Part shown: positions 1 through 7,646 of the stretch, one piece after another
Layout: each line of letters begins with the position of its first letter
Numbering within the stretch: the stretch's first letter is position 1
Origin: CAJQND01 sp051010055
Lineage (GTDB): Bacteria > Pseudomonadota > Alphaproteobacteria > Rhizobiales > CAJQND01
Reading direction: 5' to 3'
Assembly (NCBI GenBank): GCA_051010055.1
Contig: JBPCVY010000230.1
Span: 1 to 15,435 of the forward strand
DNA length: 15,435 nucleotides
Position numbers and translations under genes: made by a program
The notes under the pieces: generated by a model
Database searches by the model: none
Seen by the model: only the letters and a program-made list of their open reading frames with translations
Told to the model about the DNA's origin: nothing

Positions 1-919
1 CTGTGGCTTCTTCAGCAGGTGCAGCTTCTTCAGCAGGTGCAGCTTCTTCAGCAGGTGCAGCTTCTTCAGCAGGTGCAGCTTTTTCAGCAGGTGCAGCTTT
101 TTCAGCAGGCGCGGCTTCTTTGGCAGGAGCGGCTTCTTCAGCAGGTGCAGCTTTTTCAGCAGCCGAATCGGTCAAGATAACCTCGGCCACCGGCTCTTCC
201 GCCTCGCCCAAATCAACACCGGAAGAAACAGCAGATTCCGAAATGCCGTCCAGCGCTGCGCGGGCAACCAAATCGCAATAAAGCAAGATGGCGCGGCCAG
301 CATCGTCGTTGCCCGGCACCGGATAAGTGATGCCATCAGGATCACAGTTGGAATCGAGTACCGCCACAACTGGAATGCCCAGCTTTTGAGCTTCCTGGAT
401 GGCAATTGATTCCTTGTTGGTATCGATGACGAAAACCAAATCGGGCACGCCACCCATATCCTTGATGCCGCCAAGAGCTTTCTCAAGCTTGTCACGCTCA
501 CGGGTAAGGCCCAGAAGTTCCTTTTTGGTGAAAGGAAGATTGTCCTGAGAAAGCGTTTCTTCAAGTGATTTGAGGCGCTTGATCGAATTCGAGATGGTTT
601 TCCAGTTGGTCAGCGTGCCACCGAGCCAGCGATGGTTCATATAGTATTGTGCCGACTGGTTGGCTGCTGTGGAAACCGCGTCAGAGGCGGCACGCTTGGT
701 GCCGACGAATAAAACCCGCCCGCCTGCTGCAACCACATCGCGCACCGCAACGAGCGCCTGATGCAATAGTGGCACGGTTTGCGCCAAATCGATGATGTGA
801 ATGCCATTACGCGAGCCGAAAATGAAATGCTCCATTTTCGGGTTCCAGCGATGAGTTTGGTGGCCGAAGTGAACGCCTGCTTCCAGCAGCTGACGCATGG
901 TAAAATCTGGCAAGGACAT
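1..919 (-). CDS. rpsB: 30S ribosomal protein S2 with a repetitive acidic C-terminal tail (3' end outside window)
   Basis: Ribosomal protein S2 of the small subunit, needed to bring S1 to the 30S particle. The minus-strand ATG at 919-917 follows an AGGAG element, and the frame stays open for 306 codons to the left edge. The N-terminus (MSLPDFTMRQLLEAGVHFGH) and the stretch around 541-600 (TISNSIKRLKSLEE) are typical S2. The globular S2 part ends near residue 228, after the ALDGIS segment. Beyond it comes an acidic linker, then about nine copies of the hexapeptide EEAAPA (variants have K for E) up to the window edge. Most bacterial S2 proteins are about 240-260 residues, so this one is extended by at least 50. 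Ala/Pro-rich S2 extensions are known in some Rhizobiales. tsf, the usual downstream neighbour, would lie outside. The identity is certain; the full length and stop are not visible. Confidence 0.96.
   Translation of the reverse strand, partial: MSLPDFTMRQLLEAGVHFGHQTHRWNPKMEHFIFGSRNGIHIIDLAQTVPLLHQALVAVRDVVAAGGRVLFVGTKRAASDAVSTAANQSAQYYMNHRWLGGTLTNWKTISNSIKRLKSLEETLSQDNLPFTKKELLGLTRERDKLEKALGGIKDMGGVPDLVFVIDTNKESIAIQEAQKLGIPVVAVLDSNCDPDGITYPVPGNDDAGRAILLYCDLVARAALDGISESAVSSGVDLGEAEEPVAEVILTDSAAEKAAPAEEAAPAKEAAPAEKAAPAEKAAPAEEAAPAEEAAPAEEAAPAEEAT
7..164 (-). repeat. 18-bp in-frame tandem repeat within rpsB
   Basis: Eight consecutive 18-bp units run from 7 to 150 on the plus strand. The consensus is CTTCTTCAGCAGGTGCAG, with five exact copies (starting at 7, 25, 43, 61 and 133) and variants at 79, 97 and 115. 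A decayed ninth copy spans 151-164. On the minus strand each unit encodes one EEAAPA-type hexapeptide of the S2 tail. The exact nucleotide identity of neighbouring units suggests recent slippage or unequal recombination, since a selected protein repeat would be expected to show more synonymous drift. All unit lengths are multiples of three, so copy-number change keeps the frame. Confidence 0.95.
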
Positions 920-1234
920 GCCCTTTGCTCCTTTTCCGGTTAATCCTCTGTGCGCGCTTGTGATCCCGCACTTTGCTCTCAAAGCTGTTGGGACACCGGA
1001 TGGACGAGATGCTATGATAATCGGGTGCACCTGCCCGAACGCACACATGTGTGATGGCGCGGCTTATAGGCATATTCGAAGGTAAATGCAAGCCACGAAA
1101 CGGCCTATTATTTGCCTTAAGTTTTTGCTACCTACTGACCTGCTGGGGCATGCGTTCTGGCATACAGTTAATCCGCAAAGAAATCACGGAGCACTTTCCC
1201 CTGCCATAATTCCTTCGTGATGAGAAAGGCCAAA
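920..1234. other. Divergent intergenic region between rpsB and the peptidyl-prolyl isomerase gene
   Basis: About 315 nt without a convincing gene. It holds a likely rpsB promoter (1063-1091, minus strand), giving a predicted leader of about 135 nt. Near the predicted start of that leader are a perfect 12-bp palindrome CACACATGTGTG (1042-1053) and a 5-bp stem formed by TCGGG (1021-1025) and CCCGA. Short ORFs crossing it (897-1085 plus, 807-1091 minus) have no recognisable product and overlap the S2 start, so I do not call them. I see no clear promoter for the plus-strand gene. Confidence 0.6.
1063..1091 (-). promoter_or_regulatory. Predicted promoter of rpsB
   Basis: On the minus strand a -35-like TTGCAT (1091-1086) and a -10-like TATAAG (1068-1063) are separated by exactly 17 nt. 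Transcription would start near 1056 and leave a leader of about 135 nt before the S2 start codon. Ribosomal protein operons often use such leaders for feedback control. Here that is only an inference. Confidence 0.6.
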
Positions 1235-2071
1235 ATGTCTCGAGATAAAAAATTCAGCCGGTCAGCTTTGATCGGGTTTGCTTTCCTTGGCGTAACGCTT
1301 GTCAGCGCACCCCTCGTTTCAGCAGCAATTGCCCAGGAAAATGATAAGGTCCTGGCAACGGTGGATGGAGAGCAAATCACCGAGAAAGATATTGCATTGG
1401 CGAAAGTGCTCCTTGGCGAGAGCCTGCAGCAAATTCCTGAAAATGAACAGCGCAAGCGCATTATCGAGCTGTTGGTGGAAACCTACCTCCTGGCCAATGC
1501 CGCTGAGCGTTCAGGTGTGCGGGAGACAGATGCTTACAAACGCCGCATCAAATTTCTTGATTTGCGTGCGCTGCGCGATTCTTATGTGGAATCGGAAGTG
1601 CGCTCGAAAATTTCAGATGATGATGTGAAAAAGCGTTACAGCCTGGAAGTGGCCAAACTGTCGCCTGAAGTTGAAGTTCACGCCCGCCACATCCTTGTGG
1701 AAAATGAAGCCGATGCGGCGGCCATTATCAAAGAGCTGGATAATGGCGCCGATTTCGTTGAACTGGCAAAAACAAAGTCTGCCGGCCCAAGCGGTCCTTC
1801 CGGCGGTGATCTTGGATTTTTCCCGAAGGGGCGGATGGTTCCGGAGTTTGATGAAGTTGTATTCACGCTCAAGCCTGGCACCTATACGCCCAAGCCGGTG
1901 AAAACCCAGTTTGGCTGGCATGTCATAAAAGTCGAGGCTCAGCGCGAAGTTCCCGTTCCACCACTTGAAGAAGTGGCCGAACAGATCAAGCGTATGTTGG
2001 CCAGCGAGCGCTATGCGACCGTCATTGACGGTTTGCGCAACGCTGCAAAAGTCAAAGTCTTTGAGAAATAG
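1235..2071 (+). CDS. Exported parvulin/SurA-type peptidyl-prolyl cis-trans isomerase
   Basis: A 278-residue periplasmic foldase expected to isomerise proline bonds in exported or outer-membrane proteins. Residues 1-33 form a signal peptide: basic MSRDKKFSR, a hydrophobic core, then a small-residue end at AIA before QEND. An N-terminal helical SurA-like region (about 35-145) precedes a parvulin (rotamase) domain at about 147-233, recognisable by HARHILV (from residue 149), a GGDLGFF motif and the closing FGWHVI (from residue 226). I chose the ATG at 1235 because AGAAAGG lies five to six bases upstream and the signal peptide then starts cleanly. The in-frame GTG at 1217 and ATG at 1220 have no ribosome-binding site. 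It is the only plus-strand gene, divergent from rpsB and convergent with the next gene. It could be named PrsA- or SurA-like; the exact client set cannot be told. Confidence 0.92.
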   Translation: MSRDKKFSRSALIGFAFLGVTLVSAPLVSAAIAQENDKVLATVDGEQITEKDIALAKVLLGESLQQIPENEQRKRIIELLVETYLLANAAERSGVRETDAYKRRIKFLDLRALRDSYVESEVRSKISDDDVKKRYSLEVAKLSPEVEVHARHILVENEADAAAIIKELDNGADFVELAKTKSAGPSGPSGGDLGFFPKGRMVPEFDEVVFTLKPGTYTPKPVKTQFGWHVIKVEAQREVPVPPLEEVAEQIKRMLASERYATVIDGLRNAAKVKVFEK

Positions 2072-2090
2072 CTAGCCGCAGTTCAAGACA

Positions 2091-2130
2091 TGAGAAAAAT
2101 TGGCCCGGCCAGCGTTAAGCTGCCGGGCCA
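2091..2130 (-). terminator. Intrinsic terminator containing the stop codon of the upstream gene in its loop
   Basis: TGGCCCGGC (2101-2109) pairs perfectly with GCCGGGCCA (2122-2130). After one bulged C the stem continues with AGC/GCT and closes on the loop GTTAA. On the minus strand the stem is followed at once by ATTTTT (2100-2095), the form of a Rho-independent terminator. On the plus strand the hairpin is followed only by GTGTCTATTT, so it may also stop the convergent isomerase transcript but less strongly. The TAA stop (2117-2115) of the minus-strand gene lies in the loop. Confidence 0.82.
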
Positions 2131-3149
2131 GTGTCTATTTCCCGGGCATCTGCACCAAGCGATAAACGTATCTGTTCAAGGGTCTCATCCAGCGATTCCA
2201 AGAGGGCGGCTGCATCGTGCGCGGCATCTGCATCGGAGCCATTTTGAATAGGCCCGGTTGGTTCCGCAAATGCATAACTGCTTTTTGCCGCTTGACGATA
2301 CTCATCGGCCGGATTCGCCTGGGCCGGTTGTGGCGGGATAACCACTTCCCGCCGTGTCCCCTTTTGGGCAGGTCCGGCGTTCACGTTTTCAGTTTTGGCC
2401 GCCGGTTGTGCCGCTTTCACCAGAGCTGGTTCTTTTTTCCACTTTCTCAATTTCTTCGATCGGGCCGCCACAACGTCATTGTGGGTTGGCGCAATGGTTT
2501 GCACCGTTTCAGTAATCGCGCCGGTTGGGCCAGCAACAGTTGCATCAATCAACTTCGGACCAGCCCTGATTTCCCTGGCATCGGGCAACTTTTCCGGGGG
2601 CCGCCGCCGTTTGCCCACTTTCAGCCCTAAACCGGCCAAATCGAACTGGCCTTCAACGGCAAGCTTGCGAACCCTTGCCCTTTCGCAAAGCCTGGACAGC
2701 GCAATAATTGCAGTGCGGTAATCCGCCTGCGCTGGTAGGTGGGCACCTGCAAGTTCCCGGCTTGCGCCAACGGCATTTGCTGGCGCTCTTATCGCGGCAG
2801 GGTGGGCCGCACTTCCATTGCACAGAAACGAACACAGCACCTTTTGAACCGGATTGAAGTAGTCATCGAGATTATCGCGGGCCAGCATCTCAAGCCCCAA
2901 AATCCCGGCTTGGCGCACTTCAGATTTTGGATCACCAAGCATCGTCGCACACCTTTGGAAGAGACTGAGCAATCGCATGGCCTCCGATTTGCCCGCCGCG
3001 TTGACCGATCGCCAAAAAAAAACCAGGCAACAGCGGACACTCCAAAGACCGCGGCCACAATAAAAACCAGATTGCGCCAGTTTTCGAAATTCAGTTCGAG
3101 AAAACACAATTGTTCCGGTGCGCACATCAACGATCATATCGACTCTCAT
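2115..3149 (-). CDS. Pentapeptide-repeat-related membrane protein, probably frameshifted near its N-terminus
   Basis: The open frame gives 344 residues. Residues about 50-115 (WRSVNAAGK..., LFQRCATMLGD, SEVRQAGILGLEMLARD, then VQKVLCSFL) resemble the conserved segment seen in many rhizobial pentapeptide-repeat proteins, where it follows N-terminal membrane helices. Near residue 165 a single FDLAGLGL resembles the start of a pentapeptide array, but no array follows; the rest is Ala/Pro-rich with charged patches. The first 45 residues of this frame look non-coding. The overlapping frame from ATG 3127 instead encodes LNFENWRNL and a clean membrane helix (VFIVAAVFGVSAVAWFFF) up to nine T at 3022-3014. 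One extra T there would fuse the helix to WRSVNAAGK and give about 337 residues. It may therefore be a broken gene, a slippage-decoded gene or a homopolymer sequencing error. Function unknown. An A/T-rich stretch lies upstream, without a clear ribosome-binding site. Confidence 0.6.
   Translation of the reverse strand: MRVDMIVDVRTGTIVFSRTEFRKLAQSGFYCGRGLWSVRCCLVFFWRSVNAAGKSEAMRLLSLFQRCATMLGDPKSEVRQAGILGLEMLARDNLDDYFNPVQKVLCSFLCNGSAAHPAAIRAPANAVGASRELAGAHLPAQADYRTAIIALSRLCERARVRKLAVEGQFDLAGLGLKVGKRRRPPEKLPDAREIRAGPKLIDATVAGPTGAITETVQTIAPTHNDVVAARSKKLRKWKKEPALVKAAQPAAKTENVNAGPAQKGTRREVVIPPQPAQANPADEYRQAAKSSYAFAEPTGPIQNGSDADAAHDAAALLESLDETLEQIRLSLGADAREIDTGPAA
3014..3022. repeat. Homopolymer tract (A9 on plus, T9 in the sense of the gene)
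   Basis: Nine A on the plus strand, read as TTTTTTTTT in the coding sense of the gene at 2115-3149. It lies exactly where the membrane-helix frame ends and the conserved WRS frame begins. A change of +1 or -2 T would join them. Such tracts are typical of phase variation, transcriptional slippage and indel errors. Confidence 0.9.
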
Positions 3150-3202
3150 TAAACATTTATATTTTTTACTTTTAAATGAATAAGGGCAACACCTGCTATT
3201 GG

Positions 3203-6200
3203 CTACATATCCTCAACATGCAGAACGCCGGGTATGGCTTTCATAGCCGCTTTGATTTGCGGGGTAACAGTGAATTTTGCCCCCAGCGCAATTTCAACCT
3301 CGCGCGCATTTGGCAGCTGCAAAATGAGGCTCACAGGCGCCTTGCCGCCATTTTTCAGCCGCGAGGCAATTGAATCGAGCGGCGGTTCCTGCTTCACATA
3401 AATCTTTAGTCCGGAAGCGATGCTCTCAGCAGCCTTCTCCAAAAGCTGAACCGATTGCAGGCGCAAACGCACTTCTTCACCCTCAACATCTGCCTCAACC
3501 TTGATGATGACGCCTGTGCCCGGCTCCAGAAAATCCCTCACATTCGCCAAGACATCACCAAACACCACCGCTTCGAACTGGCCGGTCGGGTCGGAAATTC
3601 CAACAAATGCAAACTTGTTGCCATTCTTGGAGCGGCGCTCCTGGCGGTAGGTTACGGTGCCAGTAAGCTTGCCGCCGTTCGCACCTTTGTTAAGCGCTTT
3701 GTGAGAGAAAGACGCCCAACTGTCCACGCCAATGCGGGTGAGCGCATCCATATATTCATCAAGCGGGTGGCCGGAGATGTAAAAACCCACCGCATCAAAC
3801 TCTTCAGCCAGATTCTCCATGGGCAGCCAGGGCTCAACGCCGGTGGGCAAAATCACATCTTCGCCATCGCCACCACTGCCGCCAAACAGCGAGTTCTGGC
3901 CCACTTCCCTATCATCGGCCATGCGTCCGGCCAGAGCGAGAATTGCCTCCACTCCAGCCACCACCTGGCGGCGGTTGGCGTTGAACGCATCAAAGGTGCC
4001 AGCGCGGGCAAGGTTCTCCACCATTCGCTTGTTGATGATGCGCGGGTTGATGCGGCGGGCAAAGTCGCCCAATGAAGTGAACGGGCCGTCCTTTTCGCGG
4101 GCGTTGACAATATCCTCAATGGCGCCGCGCCCGACATTCTTGAGCGCCGCCAGGGAATAATGAATCTCACCGTTCTCAACGATGAAGTCGGCGCCAGATT
4201 TGTTAATGGAGGGCGGATTGACGGTAACTCCCATCCTGTCCGCCTCGCGCTTGAATATGAGCAGCTTATCCGTGTTGCCCGCATCAAGGGTCATGGAAGC
4301 TGCCATGAACTCCACCGGGTAATTGGCCTTCAGAAAGGCCGTTTGGTAGGCAATAAACCCATATGCTGCAGAGTGGGCGCGGTTAAAGCCGTAGCCTGCG
4401 AACTTCGCCACCAGCTCGAAAATAAACTTCGCCTGGGCCTCTTCCACACCGTTTTTCACAGCACCGGAAACGAACCTAGCCATTTGCTCGTCCATTTCCG
4501 ATTTGATTTTCTTACCCATCGCCCGGCGCAGCAAGTCGGCTTCGCCAAGGGAATAACTCGCCAATACCTGGGCAATTTGCAGCACCTGCTCCTGGTAAAT
4601 GATGATGCCGTAGGTATCTTCCAGAATGGGGGTGAGCTTTTCGTGGAGGAACTCAGGTTGTTCCTCCCCATGCTTGGAGGCGATGTACTTGGGAATATTC
4701 TCCATCGGCCCCGGGCGGTAGAGGGCAACAAGGGCGATGATATCCTCGATATTGCCCGGGCGGGCCCGGCGGATGAGGTCTTTCATGCCCGAACTTTCGA
4801 GCTGGAACACACTAACCGTCTCGCCCCGGCACAAAAGCTCGTAGGTTTTCTCATCATCAAGCGGCAGGTTGGAAAGGTCCACTTCCACTCCCCTGTCCGC
4901 CAGAAGTTTTACCGCTGTTTGCAGAACGGTCAGGGTTTTAAGGCCAAGGAAGTCAAACTTCACCAGCCCCGCCTGCTCTACCCACTTCATGTTGAACTGG
5001 GTCACCGGCATGGGCGAGCGCGGGTCCCGGTACATGGGCACAAGCTCTTCCAGAGGCCGGTCGCCGATAACCACCCCGGCGGCATGGGTTGATGCGTGCC
5101 TGTAAAGGCCTTCAAGCTTCAGACCGTAATCCAGAAGCCGTTTTACTTGATCGTCATTGCGGCGCTCTTCGGCAAGGCGGGGCTCACCGTCAATGGCCTC
5201 CTGCAAGGTGACCGGGTTTGCCGGATTGTTGGGGATCAGTTTGCAAAGCCCGTCAACCTGGCCATAGGGCATCTGCAGCACACGGCCCACATCTCGACAT
5301 ACCGCGCGCGCCTGCAGTTTACCGAAGGTGATGATTTGCGCCACCTGATCGACGCCATACTTCGCCTGAACGTAGGCAATTACCTCATCGCGCCGGTCCT
5401 GACAGAAGTCGATATCAAAGTCCGGCATCGACACACGCTCAGGGTTAAGAAACCGCTCGAAAATGAGGTTAAAGCGCAGCGGGTCGAGATCGGTGATGGT
5501 CAGCGACCAGGCAACCACCGAGCCGGCCCCTGAACCACGGCCCGGCCCCACCGGAATGTCCTGGTTCTTGGCCCACTGGATGAAGTCGGCAACAATCAGG
5601 AAGTAGCCAGGAAAATCCATCTGGATTATGACATCAAGCTCGTATTCAAGCTTGTCGAAATATTCCTGCCTTTCATGTTCCGGCGCGGTGCCGTGCATCT
5701 CAAGGCGTTTTTCCAACCCTTCAGTTGCGATGCGCCGCAACTCGGCTGCTTCATCCAGGCCGGCGGCAAACTTCGGCAAAATAGGACTGCGCGGGCGCAG
5801 CCTGTAGGCGCACCGCCGGGCAATCTCCACTGTGTTTTCGACCGCTTCGGGCAAGTCGGCAAACAGCGCCGCCATGTCTTTCTGGCTTTTGAAGAAATGC
5901 TCAGCTGTAAGCTGGCGCCGGTCATCTGAGGCAACCACTGCCCCATCTGCAATGCAAATCAGAGCATCATGAGAGGCAAAGTCGCCAGAGCGCGGGAAAA
6001 ACGGCTCATTGGTGGCCACCAGAGGCAGTTCAAGCTTATAGGCCAGCTTTACCAAATCGCTTTCGGTTTCGATTTCCTCGGCCATCTCATGGCGCTGAAG
6101 CTCCACATAGAGCCTGTCGCCGAACACTTCGAAAAGCAGCCTGGCCCGTTCTTCCGCCAACGCGCTCTGACCGTTCACAAGCGCCTGATTGAGGGGGCCA

Positions 6201-6631
6201 CCTGGCCCGCCGGAAAGGCAGATGAGACCTTCAGAATGGCCGCGCAACTGCTCAAGGGAGATGTGGGGCGGCTCGTTCTCAGAAGGCTCCAGATGGGCTC
6301 TGGAAGAAAGCTTCATCAGGTTCTGGGCGCCCAGTTCATCCTTCACCAAGAGCGGAAGGTTCAACGTCTCCATGCCGTTTGCCGAAATATCTGCGCTTTC
6401 GTCAAAACGAACCGGCAATGTGCAGCCAACAATCGGCTGAATACCTTCACGGGACATGGTCTCGGAAAATTCCAGCGCCCCGAACATATTGTTTGTATCG
6501 GTGATCGCAACCGCCGGCATGGCAAATTCATGGCACAGATTCGCGATTTGCTTGATGGGCAGCGCCCCTTCCAGCAGCGAATAAGCTGAATGCACTCTCA
6601 GGTGAATGAATTGCAGGGAATCACGGGCCAT
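3203..6631 (-). CDS. dnaE: DNA polymerase III subunit alpha
   Basis: Catalytic subunit of the replicative polymerase, cytoplasmic, 1142 residues, normal length for DnaE1. The N-terminal PHP domain starts with HLRVHSAYS (H10, H14). The catalytic aspartates are visible: D404 and D406 in PDFDIDF, and D560 in VKFDFLGLKTL, matching D401, D403 and D555 of the E. coli enzyme. Palm and fingers occupy the middle. A helix-hairpin-helix and clamp-binding region follows, then an OB fold from about 985 (KLTGTVTYRQ) and a C-terminal tail for the clamp-loader tau subunit. I chose ATG 6631; the in-frame TTG at 6637 is an alternative and neither has a strong ribosome-binding site. The gene is followed by the frameshifted gene at 2115-3149 and preceded by nusB with a 120-nt gap, so it probably has its own promoter. 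No intein or damage is seen. Confidence 0.97.
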   Translation of the reverse strand: MARDSLQFIHLRVHSAYSLLEGALPIKQIANLCHEFAMPAVAITDTNNMFGALEFSETMSREGIQPIVGCTLPVRFDESADISANGMETLNLPLLVKDELGAQNLMKLSSRAHLEPSENEPPHISLEQLRGHSEGLICLSGGPGGPLNQALVNGQSALAEERARLLFEVFGDRLYVELQRHEMAEEIETESDLVKLAYKLELPLVATNEPFFPRSGDFASHDALICIADGAVVASDDRRQLTAEHFFKSQKDMAALFADLPEAVENTVEIARRCAYRLRPRSPILPKFAAGLDEAAELRRIATEGLEKRLEMHGTAPEHERQEYFDKLEYELDVIIQMDFPGYFLIVADFIQWAKNQDIPVGPGRGSGAGSVVAWSLTITDLDPLRFNLIFERFLNPERVSMPDFDIDFCQDRRDEVIAYVQAKYGVDQVAQIITFGKLQARAVCRDVGRVLQMPYGQVDGLCKLIPNNPANPVTLQEAIDGEPRLAEERRNDDQVKRLLDYGLKLEGLYRHASTHAAGVVIGDRPLEELVPMYRDPRSPMPVTQFNMKWVEQAGLVKFDFLGLKTLTVLQTAVKLLADRGVEVDLSNLPLDDEKTYELLCRGETVSVFQLESSGMKDLIRRARPGNIEDIIALVALYRPGPMENIPKYIASKHGEEQPEFLHEKLTPILEDTYGIIIYQEQVLQIAQVLASYSLGEADLLRRAMGKKIKSEMDEQMARFVSGAVKNGVEEAQAKFIFELVAKFAGYGFNRAHSAAYGFIAYQTAFLKANYPVEFMAASMTLDAGNTDKLLIFKREADRMGVTVNPPSINKSGADFIVENGEIHYSLAALKNVGRGAIEDIVNAREKDGPFTSLGDFARRINPRIINKRMVENLARAGTFDAFNANRRQVVAGVEAILALAGRMADDREVGQNSLFGGSGGDGEDVILPTGVEPWLPMENLAEEFDAVGFYISGHPLDEYMDALTRIGVDSWASFSHKALNKGANGGKLTGTVTYRQERRSKNGNKFAFVGISDPTGQFEAVVFGDVLANVRDFLEPGTGVIIKVEADVEGEEVRLRLQSVQLLEKAAESIASGLKIYVKQEPPLDSIASRLKNGGKAPVSLILQLPNAREVEIALGAKFTVTPQIKAAMKAIPGVLHVEDM

Positions 6632-6662
6632 GACCAATAATCTATCCGCAACTTAGCATTAG

Positions 6663-6679
6663 CTCAGAAATTTTCTGAG
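6663..6679. promoter_or_regulatory. Perfect 8-bp inverted repeat upstream of dnaE
   Basis: CTCAGAAA and TTTCTGAG flank a single central T, about 32-48 nt before the dnaE start codon and inside the only sizeable gap between nusB and dnaE. It has no T-tract on the minus strand, so it does not look like a terminator. It could be an operator or a leader hairpin. It does not match the alphaproteobacterial SOS box GTTC-N7-GTTC. Confidence 0.35.
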
Positions 6680-6751
6680 GTTATCCAAACTTCTCCAAAG
6701 GGGAATGCGGGAAAAGGCCGTGAAACTCTCGAAAACCAGCTAGTTGCCGCC

Positions 6752-7219
6752 TCAGTTGATCTCCACCCGCTCAAAATGCCTGGCGAGGCTATCCAGAACC
6801 CCGTTCACCACCTTTGGCTCATCACCTTCAAAGAACGCCTTGGCCACGTCTACATATTCGGAAATGGTAACCTTGGCCGGCACATCCTGGCGATGCTTGA
6901 GTTCATAGGCCCCTGCCCGCAACAGCGCACGCAAGGTGGCATCGATACGGTGGAGTTTCCAGCCTTCCTTCAAACGCTCATTGATATCCGGATCGACCGC
7001 CCGTTGATGATCGACAACACCAATGACGATATCGCGCAAGAAATTGAAATCCGGCTCAATGCTGTCACCCTCTTCGAACCCCTCGCCCACTCGCACGGAG
7101 CTGAATTCCGCCAACACGTCAGATAAATCCGTGTGGGCGATATCCATCTGGTAAAGCGCCTGCACCGCGCCAAGGCGGGCTGCAGAACGGGCAGCTGCGC
7201 GTTTGGGCTGGTCAGCCAT
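6752..7219 (-). CDS. nusB: Transcription antitermination factor NusB
   Basis: 155-residue RNA-binding protein that pairs with NusE (S10) on boxA RNA and supports antitermination in rRNA operons. The all-helical NusB fold is recognisable from RLGAVQALYQMD near the N-terminus, then LRDIVIGVVDHQRAVD, the IDATLRALLRAGAYEL core and the closing EPKVVNGVLDSLARH. The start is ATG 7219, whose first bases overlap the TGA of ribH by 8 nt (ATGGCTGA), with GGGGAG about ten bases upstream. A longer frame back to 7240 would lie inside ribH and is unlikely. nusB next to ribH is common across bacteria. It is the last gene of the cluster before dnaE. Confidence 0.95.
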   Translation of the reverse strand: MADQPKRAAARSAARLGAVQALYQMDIAHTDLSDVLAEFSSVRVGEGFEEGDSIEPDFNFLRDIVIGVVDHQRAVDPDINERLKEGWKLHRIDATLRALLRAGAYELKHRQDVPAKVTISEYVDVAKAFFEGDEPKVVNGVLDSLARHFERVEIN

Positions 7220-7646
7220 CAATTGCAAACTCCCCGGCAAGGGAAATCATGGCAAGCGCGGCATTGGCCGCATCAGCGCCTTTGTTCTTGTCCGCAACAC
7301 GAGCGCGGACCATGGCTTGTTCGCGGTTTTCGCAGGTAAGAATGCCATTGCCGATGGCAAGCCCATCAAGGGTAAGCGCCATCAAAGCGCGGGCGCTTTC
7401 GCCGGCCACAATGTCGTAATGGCTGGTTTCACCGCGGATGACGCACCCTAGGGCAACATATCCATCAAAGCGCCCGGCTTCTTCGGCAAGAACAATTACA
7501 CCGGGAATTTCAAGGGCGCCTGGAACGGCGACGCGCTCAAAAGAGGCGCCCGCTTCTTCCAGGGCGGCGATTGCTCCAGCAGCCAGTTCCTCGGAAACTT
7601 CCGAATAGTAAGGCGCTTCTACAAGCAGGATATTAGGTGACGTCAT
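7212..7646 (-). CDS. ribH: 6,7-dimethyl-8-ribityllumazine synthase
   Basis: 144-residue enzyme joining 5-amino-6-ribitylamino-uracil with 3,4-dihydroxy-2-butanone 4-phosphate to make lumazine, the penultimate step of riboflavin synthesis. Visible family marks are PGALEIP in the N-terminal half, the GCVIRGETSHYDIV segment carrying the catalytic histidine, and GLAIGNGILTCENREQA. The length is normal for the icosahedral or pentameric family. Its ATG (7646) overlaps the TGA of the riboflavin synthase gene in an ATGA of 4 nt. Its own stop overlaps nusB, so the three are probably translationally coupled. Confidence 0.97.
   Translation of the reverse strand: MTSPNILLVEAPYYSEVSEELAAGAIAALEEAGASFERVAVPGALEIPGVIVLAEEAGRFDGYVALGCVIRGETSHYDIVAGESARALMALTLDGLAIGNGILTCENREQAMVRARVADKNKGADAANAALAMISLAGEFAIDG

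Noticed and set aside
7..164. Tandem repeats as a CRISPR array
   Set aside because: Units are contiguous 18-bp copies with no spacers and lie in a coding frame.
3..281. Plus-strand Ser/Ala/Gly repeat ORF
   Set aside because: It is the antisense reading of the rpsB repeat tract. The minus frame is continuous with a clear S2 protein.
897..1085. 62-residue plus-strand ORF upstream of the isomerase gene
   Set aside because: It overlaps the S2 start codon and leader antisense, with no recognisable product.
4160..5092. 310-residue plus-strand ORF
   Set aside because: It lies wholly antisense to the catalytic core of dnaE, has no recognisable domain, and is expected from codon bias.
6661..6680. 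SOS (LexA) box upstream of dnaE
   Set aside because: The arms are CTCAGAAA/TTTCTGAG, not the GTTC-N7-GTTC pattern of alphaproteobacteria.
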